From: Humulus lupulus
Taxonomy: Eukaryota; Streptophyta; Magnoliopsida; Rosales; Cannabaceae
Direction of reading: 5' to 3'
Length of the DNA stretch: 64,000 nt
Assembly (NCBI RefSeq): GCF_963169125.1
Contig: NC_084800.1
Coordinates: forward strand, 55,784,866-55,848,865
Below the pieces are notes generated by a model that worked only from the letters and a program-made list of their open reading frames with translations, did no database searches and had not been told where the DNA came from. The position numbers were made by a program, and so were the translations under genes. How positions within the stretch are numbered: the stretch's first letter is position 1; each line of letters starts with the position of its first letter. Positions 25,759 to 36,800 of this stretch are shown here, one piece after another.

Positions 25759-26265
25759 TTCGCCCGGGCTTGCCGGGAGGAAGGTTGCACCATCACCGCG
25801 ACACTCGCCAGGATGCCTCCCCAGTTCTTGCCCGAGTTCGGGGGTCCGGTCAGAAGAACGTGGCATTGGTGGGACAATCAGCCCGGGTCATTCACCACGA
25901 TCCGGGGTCGTTTACCTTCGGCCCGCTCTATGAAAACGATACACGTGTCACCGTGTGATTGCTGTAGGGGCCTTGAAGGGTCGCCTAGACCTCCCAAGGG
26001 TCGCTAGGCCTAGACTAGGGTGTCAGTGCACGTCACGAGGCATCCCATCCGCACGGGGGGGGGGGGGCCGGGGCATCATTAATATCCCTGGAACAAGGTG
26101 GACCGTAGGATGGGGCGTCCTTTGGCATCCACCACTCCTGGGTCGTCAGATCTGAGACAGCGAGGATCCAGGCTAAAAGGACTCATAAATGTCCCTTGCG
26201 CGATTCCTGACCATCTGATGAAGAGGCACCTGACCGTTGGATTGTGGGCCAGAATTTGGGGCAGG
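25759..26265 (+). other. Spacer between polypurine tract and antisense-gene promoter in G
   Basis: No supported coding region. It holds an 11-base or longer G run near 26057, partial echoes of LTR phrases (GTTTACC...GGCCCGCTC near 25908-25930), and presumably upstream elements of the antisense-gene promoter. Confidence 0.5.
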
Positions 26266-26273
26266 TATAAATA
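26266..26273 (+). promoter_or_regulatory. TATA box of the antisense gene in G
   Basis: TATAAATA in the context GGCAGGTATAAATACCCC. It lies about 60 bp upstream of the first ATGs of the leader exon and 523 bp inside the LTR, on the strand opposite to gag-pol. Element A has an equivalent TATA box. Confidence 0.65.
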
Positions 26274-26296
26274 CCCCAAGAAAACAACATTTGGCA

Positions 26297-29200
26297 CTTT
26301 TCCATCTTCGAACCAGCCAAAAAAACATGAACGCTGTTCGAGCTTTGCATGTCCGACATTGCCGACGACATACACCGTTGCCTGCTAGCTCTGCGCCACC
26401 GCCTGTTTCCCAGAGCCCCAACTTTCGTTCTTCTACCTGATGGCGCTTCTCGGGTTTGTTCCGTCGACGAACTACTGCGCCGGTTGTGGCACTTCAAGAA
26501 CGAGGTTCTGCCATCCTTACAGTCGGACAACCATCATCTTCGACGGTCGACACCACACAGTAAGTCTTTTTTAACTCTTTTACCAACTTTGTGAACTTAC
26601 GTTCTCTATATGCGTGCGTCTAGGCTCAGTGCTTTAGAATTCTCTAGGAAGCTCACCTTGTTTGGGTTGCTCCGTACTCGGATGCTTCCCAGACCAGGGG
26701 TGGGCCTTAGCAGCCTCCTCTCCCGATCAGGGTCCCGGGGATTTTCGAAATCCCGGGCCTGATCCGACGGGACTCCAAGCAGTCCTTAGGAGACTCCCAG
26801 TACCTTGACCGAATTTCTTGGGTTTAGGTACTGACTGCTTGGTCTTTCTTTCTTTTGTTCCCAGATCGTCAGTTATGGCAATGGGCGTTACACTCCATTC
26901 CGAAGAAGAGGTCAATAGGGCCCCCATCGTCGCTCCCGGGTCCAGGACGCCCAAAGGCAACAGGTGGGAGATGGACGTAACCGCCAACTTGTTCCGGAAC
27001 TACCGGATGATGCTGCTCCTGGAGAAACAACTGGGCATCGAATCCACTCCGGGCCTCTTTCACAATCGCATGGCCAGGCTAGAGGAACGAGCGCATACGT
27101 CCGTGGAAGGATTCGGGGCCTGGAGCGCTGGCCATATCAGCGCGGGGGCTACGCTCCCGCTTGCTTGCGGGGTGGAAGGTGCTTTGTGTCACGAAGGAGA
27201 TCGCGGAGCCTACCCTTGGGGAAGTCTTGTACTTCTACAAGCTGGTGCCGCAGGTCAGCGTCAAAAACAAAACCCTGGACGACTTTTACAAGCTGCAGCC
27301 GCGGAGCGGCTATCCTGCCCCTACCAGCTCCTGGAGGCACCCCCCGGATGTCAGGCATTACTGGTTCATGACATCCAGGTTCCTTACTGACAAGAACCCC
27401 ACACTGCTGCTGGACTTCCAGCGAGTGGGTAAGTACTCCTCCGGACCTTTCTCCTTTATTCATCTTTTCCACTCGTCTCTTATCATGTCTTCCAGGTCGC
27501 AGGGCCCTTCGTTCAAACCCCCCTTACCGATTTCCTCCTGGAAAGGAGGAGGTTCTATGCTAAGTTGACTGCAGAGGAGCTGGACGTAGGGGGCTACGTC
27601 AGGGATGACAACCTCCGGCTAGTTGGGTTGCTCGCGACCACCTAGACCATTGTTATCCCGAGCCTTCGGGGCATCCCGTGCGAGAAGAACGCCGACGTCC
27701 GGGAGCAGCTGGCCCTTGATCACATTGCCACGGTGGTGAGGGCGGCGCGGGCCGACGCGGCCTAGCGTAAGAAGAACCAGCTCCTGGCAGAAGCGGCCAC
27801 CTCGAAAGAGTTGAAGGAGCTTTTCGAAGATGCCCTGCCAAACGTCGGGACTCCCGGGGCTAGTGTATCGGGGCGAGGTAACTCCCCTTTAATCTTAACT
27901 TATGCTCCCCAAGTTGGGGACTTAGCTAGGGATAGGCTAGTGCCGCCGGGCCCCGCGTTTGGGGCTGATGGGGAGATGAGGCCTTCATCTCCCGTCCCTG
28001 TAAGATCAGAGGTCCTAATGTTCTTATCCGGGTTCCTCCAGTACAGGGGGTTTCTGAACCCGGACGACGTAGGAGATCGGATCCATTCATTCGCTCTAAG
28101 GGAATTGAGTCTCGCCCGGGGCTTAGATGAGGGTTCGTCCCGTGCCGTTTTTTACTGTTGTGTGTTTTCATTTATTTGGCTTATCGTCCTAACTCCTTTT
28201 CCTATACTTTTGCAGAGGACTCTGACATGTCTAACCCGGCCAGCAAAATGAGGAGACTCATAAAGGAACGGGCGACCAAGAAGGCGGCCAGGAAAGCCAA
28301 CGATGTGATGGGCACGGAGCCCCTCCCCACCAGTGAAGCACCCGGGGCAGTGCCCTGTCCAGGCGTAGCTCTGGCCGTGGTTCCCTTCCAGGCCGTGGAG
28401 CCTGCTGCAGACGCCACTTCCGACCAGCCCCCCGTGATAGATTTGGAGGCGGGCGAAGCCGTCAGCCGTTCTGGGAAGAGGGGCCCGAAAGTCGACGTCG
28501 GGGAAGGCAACCTCGGGAAGAGGCCCCGGACGATGCGTGCGGGCTCAACTGAGGAGTCGCATGGGGAGAGTCGGCTGACGGCGAAGGAAATCCCTGCACC
28601 GCCAGTCCTTCTCCTCCGCCCAACTCTTCTCGAGGAGGGGGAGTCCGCCTTGCGGGACGAGCAGTCCCGGCTGGTCAACTGGACCTGGGAGAACGACCGG
28701 TGCTGGAGGGACGACGCTTACAAGGCCCTGACGATCTGTCGTCAGGTCGAGTTCTCGGATCGTCCTGCCGAGTTCAGCATTCCCTAGCCGATTGTGGACC
28801 GGCCAGTCGCCGAAGCAGGCTTCCGCCCCAAGCTCGGCCAGGACATAGCCCCTATGGCGGCTGACCTGCTGGATCAGGTTGGGAGCACTATGTCCAACCT
28901 TCAGCTAAAGAGGTACGCCACGATAGCCAACCCAGACGTGCTGTTCATCTCCCAAGCTCTCCGCCACCAGCCCACCGCGGTAACTTTCACCTCACTTATA
29001 CTCTTTCCGTCATTTGTTGATGGTGGTTTTATTTTCTAACTTTTCTTTGCTACAGGTTGATCTGTTGTCCCAGAGGAGTGCCGATCTGGTAGCCGAGCTT
29101 GCCATAAAGATAGAGACGGCCAAGCTGGAGCTGGAGGCGGCCGTGAATCAGATGGAGGCCGTCAAGGAGACCCTTGGCCGGGAGACTGCCCACCTCTAGG

Positions 29201-29607
29201 AAGAAGTGGCCCGTGTGAGGGCGGATCGCGAGAAGCTCGCCCGCACCAAGGCCGGGCTGGAAGAGGAGTTGTCTCGGAAGACAAAGGATGCCGACGAGCG
29301 GGCGGCACTCTTAGAGGCGGCCATGGCGCAATCCGTCATGGACAAGGAGGAAATCCTAGCCCTGAAGGCCCGAGTCTGCGAATTGGGCGACTGACTGCTT
29401 CAGGAGAAGGCGGCGCATGAAACGACCTGTCAGGGAAAGGAGGAGGCTGAGGGCCTACTGGATGTCACCTTTGATGAGGCCATCTACATGGCCTGGTGCA
29501 AGGATAAGAATATGAACCTCCTTGTCTTCCCTGATCCTGAATCAAAGCGGGCCGAGTACGAGGCCAAGGAGAGGGAGGATGCGGACCTCCCGGCGGATGC
29601 GCTGTAG
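26297..29607 (+). pseudogene. Element G antisense gene (aORF), spliced, putative gypsy-type 'Transposase_28'-like protein
   Basis: Plus-strand gene opposite to gag-pol, apparently with several exons: a leader exon (to ~26561, donor GTAAGT), exon 2 from 26865 (ATG at 26875), an intron from 27429 (GTAAGT) to about 27502, one from ~27876 (GTAACT) to 28214 (TTTGCAG), and one from ~28980 to 29056 (GCTACAG). The first part resembles the 'putative gypsy type transposon' family (PF04195): LGEVLYFYKLV, HYWFMTSRFL, NPTLLLDFQRV. The C-terminal part is a coiled coil (ELAIKIETAKLELEAAVNQ) ending IYMAWCKDKNMNLLVFPDP and TAG at 29605-29607. A frameshift with deletion near 27150 and TAG codons (27643, 27763, 29197, 29392) break it. 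Antisense ORFs are known in Tat/Retand elements; their function is not established. Confidence 0.72.
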
Positions 29608-29943
29608 GCCCGAACCCCGGCCTTGTACTTTTGTTAGTGTTTTTGGCTTGTAATTAAAATTTGAAACACTGCTACTTTCTTTGGTTTTTACGAAAGCTTC
29701 CTTTCATCGTTCAGTAGAAATTTCGTTTTAATCGCCGGGACCAACTGAATGCAGGGTTTTAGTTCCGGTTCCAACGGCCGAGACTGGACCCACCGACTTA
29801 ATTTTCCAAGTCTCTAGTCTTGGCACCGTCCAGGGCCCTCGGGACTTGGTTTAACCCGGAGTGTGATTCTCCTTTTACCAGTTTTTAGGCCCTGGCTTTG
29901 CCCTGGGGCAAATCGGATGCTTTCGTATCCCGGAGTTCAACCA
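29608..29943 (+). other. 3' flank of the antisense gene in G
   Basis: Non-coding. The AT-rich stretch TTGTAATTAAAATTTGAAAC near 29650 is a plausible 3'-end region for antisense-gene transcripts. Sequence then grades into the tandem array. Confidence 0.45.
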
Positions 29944-32900
29944 GTCCGGGCTGAACGTCGTTCGTCCGGGGTGGGACCAGCCTCGGGCTCGGTCCTCTTA
30001 ATTATACCCCCGAACGTCGTTCGTCCGGGGTGGGACCGGCCTTGGCTCGGTCCTCTTTGTTATACCCCCGGACATCGTTCGTCCGGGTGGGACTGGCCTT
30101 GGCTCGATCCTCTTTGTTATACCCCCAGACATCGTTCGTCCGGGGTGGACCGGCCCTGGGCTCGGCCCTCTTAGTTATACCCCCGGACGTCGTTCGTCCG
30201 GGGTGGGACCTGCCCTGGGCTCGGTCCTCTTTGTTATACCCCCGGACGTCGTTCGTCCGGGGTGGGACCGGCCCTGGGCCCGGTCCTCTTTGTTCTACCC
30301 CCGGACATCGTTCGTCCGGGGTGGACCGGCCCTGGGCTCGGCCCTCTTAATTATACCCCCGGACGTCGTTCGTCCGGGGTGGGATCGGTCCTCTTTGTTA
30401 TACCCCCAGACGTCGTTCGTCCGGGGTGGGACCGACCCTGGGCTCGGTCCTCTCTGTAGTACCCCCGGACATCGTTCGTCCGGGGTGGGACCGGCCGTGG
30501 GCTCGGTCCTCTTAGTTATACCCCCGGACGTCGTTCGTCCGGGGTGGGACCGGCCCTGGGCTCAGTTCTCTTTGTTATACCCCTGGACGTCGTTCGTCCG
30601 GGGTGGGACCGGCCCTGGGCTCGGTCCTATTTGTTATCCCCCCAGACATCATTCGTCCGAGGTGGGACCGGCCCTGAGCTCGGTCCTCTTAATTATACCC
30701 CCGGACGAACCCTCGGACGTTGTTCGTCCGGGGTGGGACCGGCCCTGGGCTCGGTCCTCTTTGTTATACCCCAGACATCGTTCGTCCGGGGTGGGACCGG
30801 CCCTGGGCTCGGTCCTCTTTGTTATACCCCCAGACGTCGTTCGTCCGGGGTGGACCGGCCCTGGGCTCGGTCCTCTTTGTTATACCCCCGGACGTCGTTC
30901 GTCCGGGGTGGACCGGCCCTGGGCTCGGTCCTCTTAGTTATACCCCCGGACGTCATTCGTCCGGGGTGGGACCGGCCCTGGGCTCGGTCCTCTTTGTTGT
31001 ACCCCCGGAACATCGTTCGTCTGGGGTGGGACCGGCCCTGGGTTCGGTCCTCTCTGTTGTACCCCCGGACATCGTTCGTCTGGGGTGGGACTGGCCCTGG
31101 GCTCGGTCCTCTTAGTTATACCCCCGGACATCGTTCGTCCGGGTGGGACTGGCCTTGGCTCGATCCTTTTTGTTATACCCCCAGACATCGTTCGTCCGGG
31201 GTGGACCGGCCCTGGGCTCGGCCCTCTTAGTTATACCCCCGGATGTCGTTCGTCCGGGGTGGGACCTGCCCTGGGCTCGGTCCTCTTTGTTATACCCCCG
31301 GACATCGTTCGTCCGGGGTGGGACCGGCCCTGGGCTCGGTCCTCTTTGTTGTACCCCCGGACATCGTTCGTCTGGGGTGGGACCGGCCCTGGGCTCGGTC
31401 CTCTTAGTTATACCCCCGGACATCGTTCGTCCGGGGTGGGACCGGCCCTGGGCTCGGTCCTCTTTGTTATACCCCCGGGCATCGTTCGTCCGGGGTGGGA
31501 CCGGCCCTGGGCTCGGTCCTCTTAATTATACCCCCGGACGTCGTTCGTCCGGGGTGGGACCGGCCCTGGGCTCGGTCCTCTTTGTTATACCCCCGGACGT
31601 CGTTCGTCCGGGGTGGGACCGGCCCTGGGCTCGGTCCTCTTTGTTATACCCCCGGGCATCGTTCGTCCGGGGTGGGACCGGCCCTGGGCTCGGTCCTCTT
31701 TGTTATACCCCCGGACGTCGTTCGTCCGGGGTGGGACCGGACTTGGCTCGGTCCTCTTTATTATACCCCCAGACGTCGTTCCTCCTGGGTGGGACCGGTC
31801 CTGGGCTCGATCCTCTTTGTTATACCCCCGGACATCGTTCGTCCGGGGTGGACCGGCCCTGGGCTCGGCCCTCTTAATTATACCCCCGGACGTCGTTCGT
31901 CCGGGGTGGGACCGGCCCTGGGATCGGTCCTCTTTGTTATACCCCCAGACATCGTTCGTCCGGGGTGGGACCGGCTCTGGGCTCGGTCCTCTTTGTTGTA
32001 CCCCCGGACGTCGTTCGTCCGTGGTGGGACCGGCCTTGGGCTCGGTCCTCTTAGTTATACCGTCGGACGTCGTTCGTCCGGGGTGGGACCGGCCCTGGGC
32101 TCGGTCCTCTTTGTTATACGCCCGGACGTAGTTCGTCCGGGGTGGGACCGGCCCTGGGCTCGGTCCTCTTTGTTATACCCCGGGCGTCGTTTGTCCGGGG
32201 TGGGACCGGCCCTGGGCTCGGTCCTCTTAATTATACCTCTAGGCGTCGTTCGTCCGGGGTGGGCTCGGTCCTCTTTGTTATACCCCCGGGCATCGTTCGT
32301 CCGGGGTGGGACCGGCCCTGGGCTCGGTCCTCTTTGTTATACCCCCGGGCGTCGTTCGTCCAGGGTGGGACCGGCCTTGGTTCGGTCCTCTTTGTTATAC
32401 CCCCGGACGTCGTTCGTCCTGGGTGGGACCGGCCCTGGGCTCGGTCCTCTTTGTTCTACCCCCGGACATCGTTCGTCCGGGGTGGACCGGCCCTGGGCTC
32501 GGCCCTCTTAATTATACCCCCGGACGTCGTTCGTCCGGGGTGGGATCGGTCCTCTTTGTTATACCCCCAGACGTCGTTCGTCCGGGGTAGGACCGGCCCT
32601 GGGCTCGGTCCTCTCTGTAGTACCCCCGGACATCGTTCGTCCGGGGTGGGACCGGTCTTGGGCTCGGTCCTCTTAGTTATACCCCCGGACGTCGTTCGTC
32701 CGGGGTGGGACCGGCCATGGGCTCGGTTCTCTTTGTTATACCCCTGGACGTCGTTCGTCCGGGGTGGGACCGGCCCTGGGCTCGGTCCTATTTGTTATCC
32801 CCCCAGACATCATTCGTCCGAGGTGGGACCGGCCCTGAGCTCGGTCCTCTTAATTATACCCCCGGACGAACCCTCGGACGTTGTTCGTCCGGGGTGGGAC

Positions 32901-33620
32901 CGGCCCTGGGCTCGGTCCTCTTTGTTATACCCCCAGACATCGTTCGTCCGGGGTGGGACCGGCCCTGGGCTCGGTCCTCTTTGTTATACCCCCGGACGTC
33001 GTTCGTCCGGGGTGGACCGGCCCTGGGCTCGGTCCTCTTTGTTATACCCCCGGACGTCGTTCGTCCGGGGTGGACCGGCCCTGGGCTCGGTCCTCTTAGT
33101 TATACCCCCGGACGTCATTCGTCCGGGGTGGGACCGGCCCTGGGCTCGGTCCTCTTTGTTGTACCCTCGGACATCGTTCGTCTGGGGTGGGACCGGCCCT
33201 GGGCTCGGTCCTCTCTGTTGTACCCCCGGACATCGTTCGTCCGGGGTGGGACTGGCCCTGGGCTCGGTCCTCTTAGTTATACCCCCGGACGTTGTTCGTC
33301 TGGGGTGGGACCGGCCCTGGGCTCGGTCCTCCTTGTTATACCCCCGGACGTCGTTTGTCCGGGGTGGGACCGGCCCTGGGCTCGGTCCTCTCTGTTGTAC
33401 CCCCGTACATCGTTCGTCCGGGGTGGGATCGGCCCTGGGCTCGGTCCTCTTAGTTATACCCCCGGACGTCGTTCGTCCGGGGTGGGACTGGCCCTGGGCT
33501 CGGTCCTCTTTGTTTTACCCCTGGACATTGTTCGTCCGGGGTAGGACCGGCCCTGGGCTCGGTCCTCTCTGTTGTACCCCCGGACATCGTTCGTCTGGGG
33601 TGGGACCGGCCCTGGGCTCG
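29944..33620. repeat. Tandem array of a 59-bp unit (~62 copies) in G
   Basis: The period of 59 bp is measured from successive GGCCCTGGGC starts at 31562, 31621 and 31680. Each unit holds a perfect 9-bp inverted repeat CCCCGGACG / CGTCCGGGG with 5-nt loop TCGTT, and a second one GGACCG / CGGTCC around a GC-rich loop. Copies differ by point changes (ACGTCG versus ACATCG; TTTGTTATA versus TTAGTTATA or TTAATTATA) and occasional deletions. A rare variant CCGGACGAACCCTCGGACG occurs at 30701 and 32862, marking a larger duplication. Several frames lack stops, giving long spurious ORFs. Confidence 0.95.
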
Positions 33621-33874
33621 TGCATCTCCCAGACAGCGGTCCGAGCCGGGACTAGCCTAAGCTTGCGCCCCGCCAGGTATTTTGCTTATACCTGGGATGA
33701 TACCCCCCGCAAGTGAGCGGAGATGGGTCTGTGGTCACTTGAGACAGATTAACATGGTTGTGATAATAGCCCTTTATGACGTTTTGCACACGTCATTTCC
33801 ATTGTCCGAAAGAAATTCGCCCTGAGGCGTACATTGCATACAACGAAAACATCAAACTGGGAAAATTTCTAGGA
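33621..33874 (-). other. Element G pol 3' flank
   Basis: Unique sequence between the pol stop (33875-33877) and the 59-bp array. Nothing further recognised. Confidence 0.5.
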
Positions 33875-36800
33875 CTACTGATAGTATTTACAGAGATGCT
33901 CCCGTGTTCCAGTTCGCGGGACTTCCGAACCATTGAGCCGCTTCAAACGGTACGTGCCGGGGCAAACCTCGTGCTGGATCTCATATGGCCTTTCCCAATT
34001 AGGGCCTAGAACCCCTACTCCCGGATCTTGAGTGGCAGGGAAGACTCTCCGCAGGACTAGATCGCCGGTTTCAAACTTACGGCTCTTGACTCTGGAGTTG
34101 AAATGTCGCGCGATCTTGTCCTGGTACATCTTCAACTGCACTTGCGATTCTTCCCGGATCTCTTCGATGAGATCCAGTGATTCCTGGAGTAAGGCGTGGT
34201 TCTGGGTGGGATCATAAGTGTCGCGTCGATGGGACGGGATGGTCGTTTCAATTGGGATGACGGCTTCGCATCCATAAACCATCGAGTAGGGGGTGTGCCC
34301 GGTTGACGTCCTCTCGGTCTTCCGATAGGCCCACAATACACGGGGGAGTTCCTCGGGCCATTTGCTCTTACAGGCCTAGAGCTTTTTCTTCAGTGTCCCT
34401 TTTAGGATTTTGTTCACGGCTTCTGCCTGCCCGTTCGCCTGGGGTCTGGCGACCGCAGAGAAACTCTTCACTATACCGTGTCTTTCACAAAAATCCGTGA
34501 AGTGGTGGCTGTCGAACTGCTTCCCGTTGTCGGACACGATCTTGTAGGGGAGGCCATACCGACACACTATGCTGTTGATGACGAAATCCAAGGCCTTTTT
34601 GGAAGTGATTGTGTTCATGGGCTCCGCCTCTACCCATTTCGTGTAATAGTCCACAGCCACAATGGCATACTTAACCCCTCCTTTCCCAGTCGGGAGGGAT
34701 CCAACGAGATCGATCCCCCACACTGCGAAGGGCCAGGGACTATTCATCAAGGTTATTTCTGTTGGGGGGGCCCGAGGGATCTTCGCGTACCTCTGGCACT
34801 GTTCGCATTTGCAGACGTAGCCTATGCAATCCTTCTTCATTGTGGGCCAGAAGTATCCCTGGCGCAAGATCTTTTTGGACAGACTGGGCCCGGCCGTGTG
34901 ATCACCGCAAAAACCCTCATGCACCTCATGCATGATGGCACTCAGCTCAGTCCCAGACACGCACCTGAGGTAAGGCATAGACAGCCCTCGGCGGTAGAGT
35001 TTTCCATCCATCATGACGTACCGGTGTGCTTGGTATAAGAGTTTCCTGGCTGCGGCCCGGTCATTTGGAACTTCCCCAGTGGACAGGTATTTCATCAGCG
35101 GTCCCATCCAGGAAGCGGAGTGGTCGACGGCATGGACGGTAGGGGCCCTGATGCTCGGGACGGGGAGATGGTTGACGGGAACCAATCCGGCCAGTTCGGC
35201 CTCTGCGTCGGTCGCCAGCTTCGCTAATGTATCCGCGAAGACATTTTTCTCTCGGGGGATCTGGCGGATGGAATGTGCCGCGAATGTCTGGAGCATCTCC
35301 CTTATTTGAGTCACGTATGCCGCCATTCTTTCCCCCTTGGTCTGGTAATCCCCCGAGATTTGTCTGACTACTAGCTGAGAATCGCTGTAAATTTCGAGGT
35401 TCGCTGCCCTTACCTCCCGGGCCAGGCGCAGGCCGGCTAGGACGGCTTCATGCTTCGCCTTGTTGTTCGATGCTTTGAACTGGAAACGGAGGGCATTTTG
35501 TAGCTGGTGCCCCTGCGGCGACACCAAGATGATCCTGGCGCCAGCCCCATTCTCGTTTGAAGCTCCATCCACGAAGATTCTCCAAACAGGCGCCGCGGGG
35601 GCTTCGGGGCTATTCCCTTCTGGGGGAATCCCGAAACATTCGACGATGAAATCGGCCAGGGCCTGTCCCTTGATGGACACCCGGGGCACGTAAGATATAT
35701 CAAACTGGCTCAGCTCCATTGCCCACTTCAGGAGTCTCCCCGACGACTCGGGTTTCTGCAACACCTGTCGCAGGGGATGATTGGTTAAGACCTTTATGGC
35801 GTGAGCCTGGAAGTAAGGTCGAAGCTTCCAGGATGCCATCAACAGGCAGAAAGTCAGCTTTTCGATCAACGGGTACCGAGACTCGGCGTCTAGTAACCGC
35901 TTGCTTATGTAGTATACCGGGAGTTGTGTCCTTTCCTCTTCTCGCACCAACGCGGCGCTGATAGCGTGCTCTGTCACGGCCAAGTATAGATACAAAGGCT
36001 CTCCTTCGACAGGCTTCGCCAGGATGGGGGTTTTGGCTAGGTGTTCCTTCAGCTTCTGGAAGGCCTCTTCGCATTCGGGCGACCATTCGAACCGCTGGCT
36101 TCCCTGAAGGACGTTGAAGAAGGGGACGCACTTGTCCGTGGCCTTAGAAACGAAACGGCTCACGGCAGCCACTCGCCCCGTCAGGCTTTGAACGTCCTTG
36201 TGCTTCCGGGGAGAGGCCATGTCAATCAGTGCCTTGATTTTCTCTGGGTTGGCTTCAATTCCTCGGAAACTCACTATGAAGCCCAGGAACTTCCCGGAAG
36301 CCACGCCGAAGGTGCACTTCTTAGGGTTCAGCTTCATCCCGTACTTCCGGATAACTGCGAAAGCCTCCGCCAAATCGTCCGAATGGTCCCGGGACGTCTT
36401 GGACTTGACCAGCATATCATCGATGTATACTTCCATGTTTCGCCCTAGCTGGGCGTGAAACATTCGATTGATGAGCCTTTGGTATGTTGCTCCAGCATTC
36501 TTGAGTCCGAAAGGCATGACTATGTAGCAATAAATACCCTTGTCGATTTGGAAACTGGTATGTTCCTGATCCGCCACGTGCATGGAGATCTGGTTGTAGC
36601 CGGAGTAAGCGTCCATGAAACTCAAGATCTCGTAACCAGACGTAGCATCCACCATTTGGTCGATTTGGGGAAGCGGGAAACAGTCTTTCGGACACGCTTT
36701 GTTGAGATCCGTGAAGTCAATGCAAGTCCTCCAGGTCCCGTTCGGTTTCGGCACCAAGACGGGATTGGCCAACCACACGGGGTACACAGCTTCGCGTATG

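Noticed and set aside
29944..33620. Possible CRISPR-like array
   Set aside because: The regular 59-bp units have no unique spacers, and the context is a plant retrotransposon.
30030..33716. Many long plus- and minus-strand ORFs (up to 524 aa) with PPDVVRPGWDRPWARSSLLY-like repeats
   Set aside because: They are translations of the 59-bp tandem array in rotating frames, with no start context, no unique domain and equal openness in competing frames.
34478..35309. Plus-strand ORFs opposite integrase and RNase H of G
   Set aside because: Shadows of the minus-strand pol frame.
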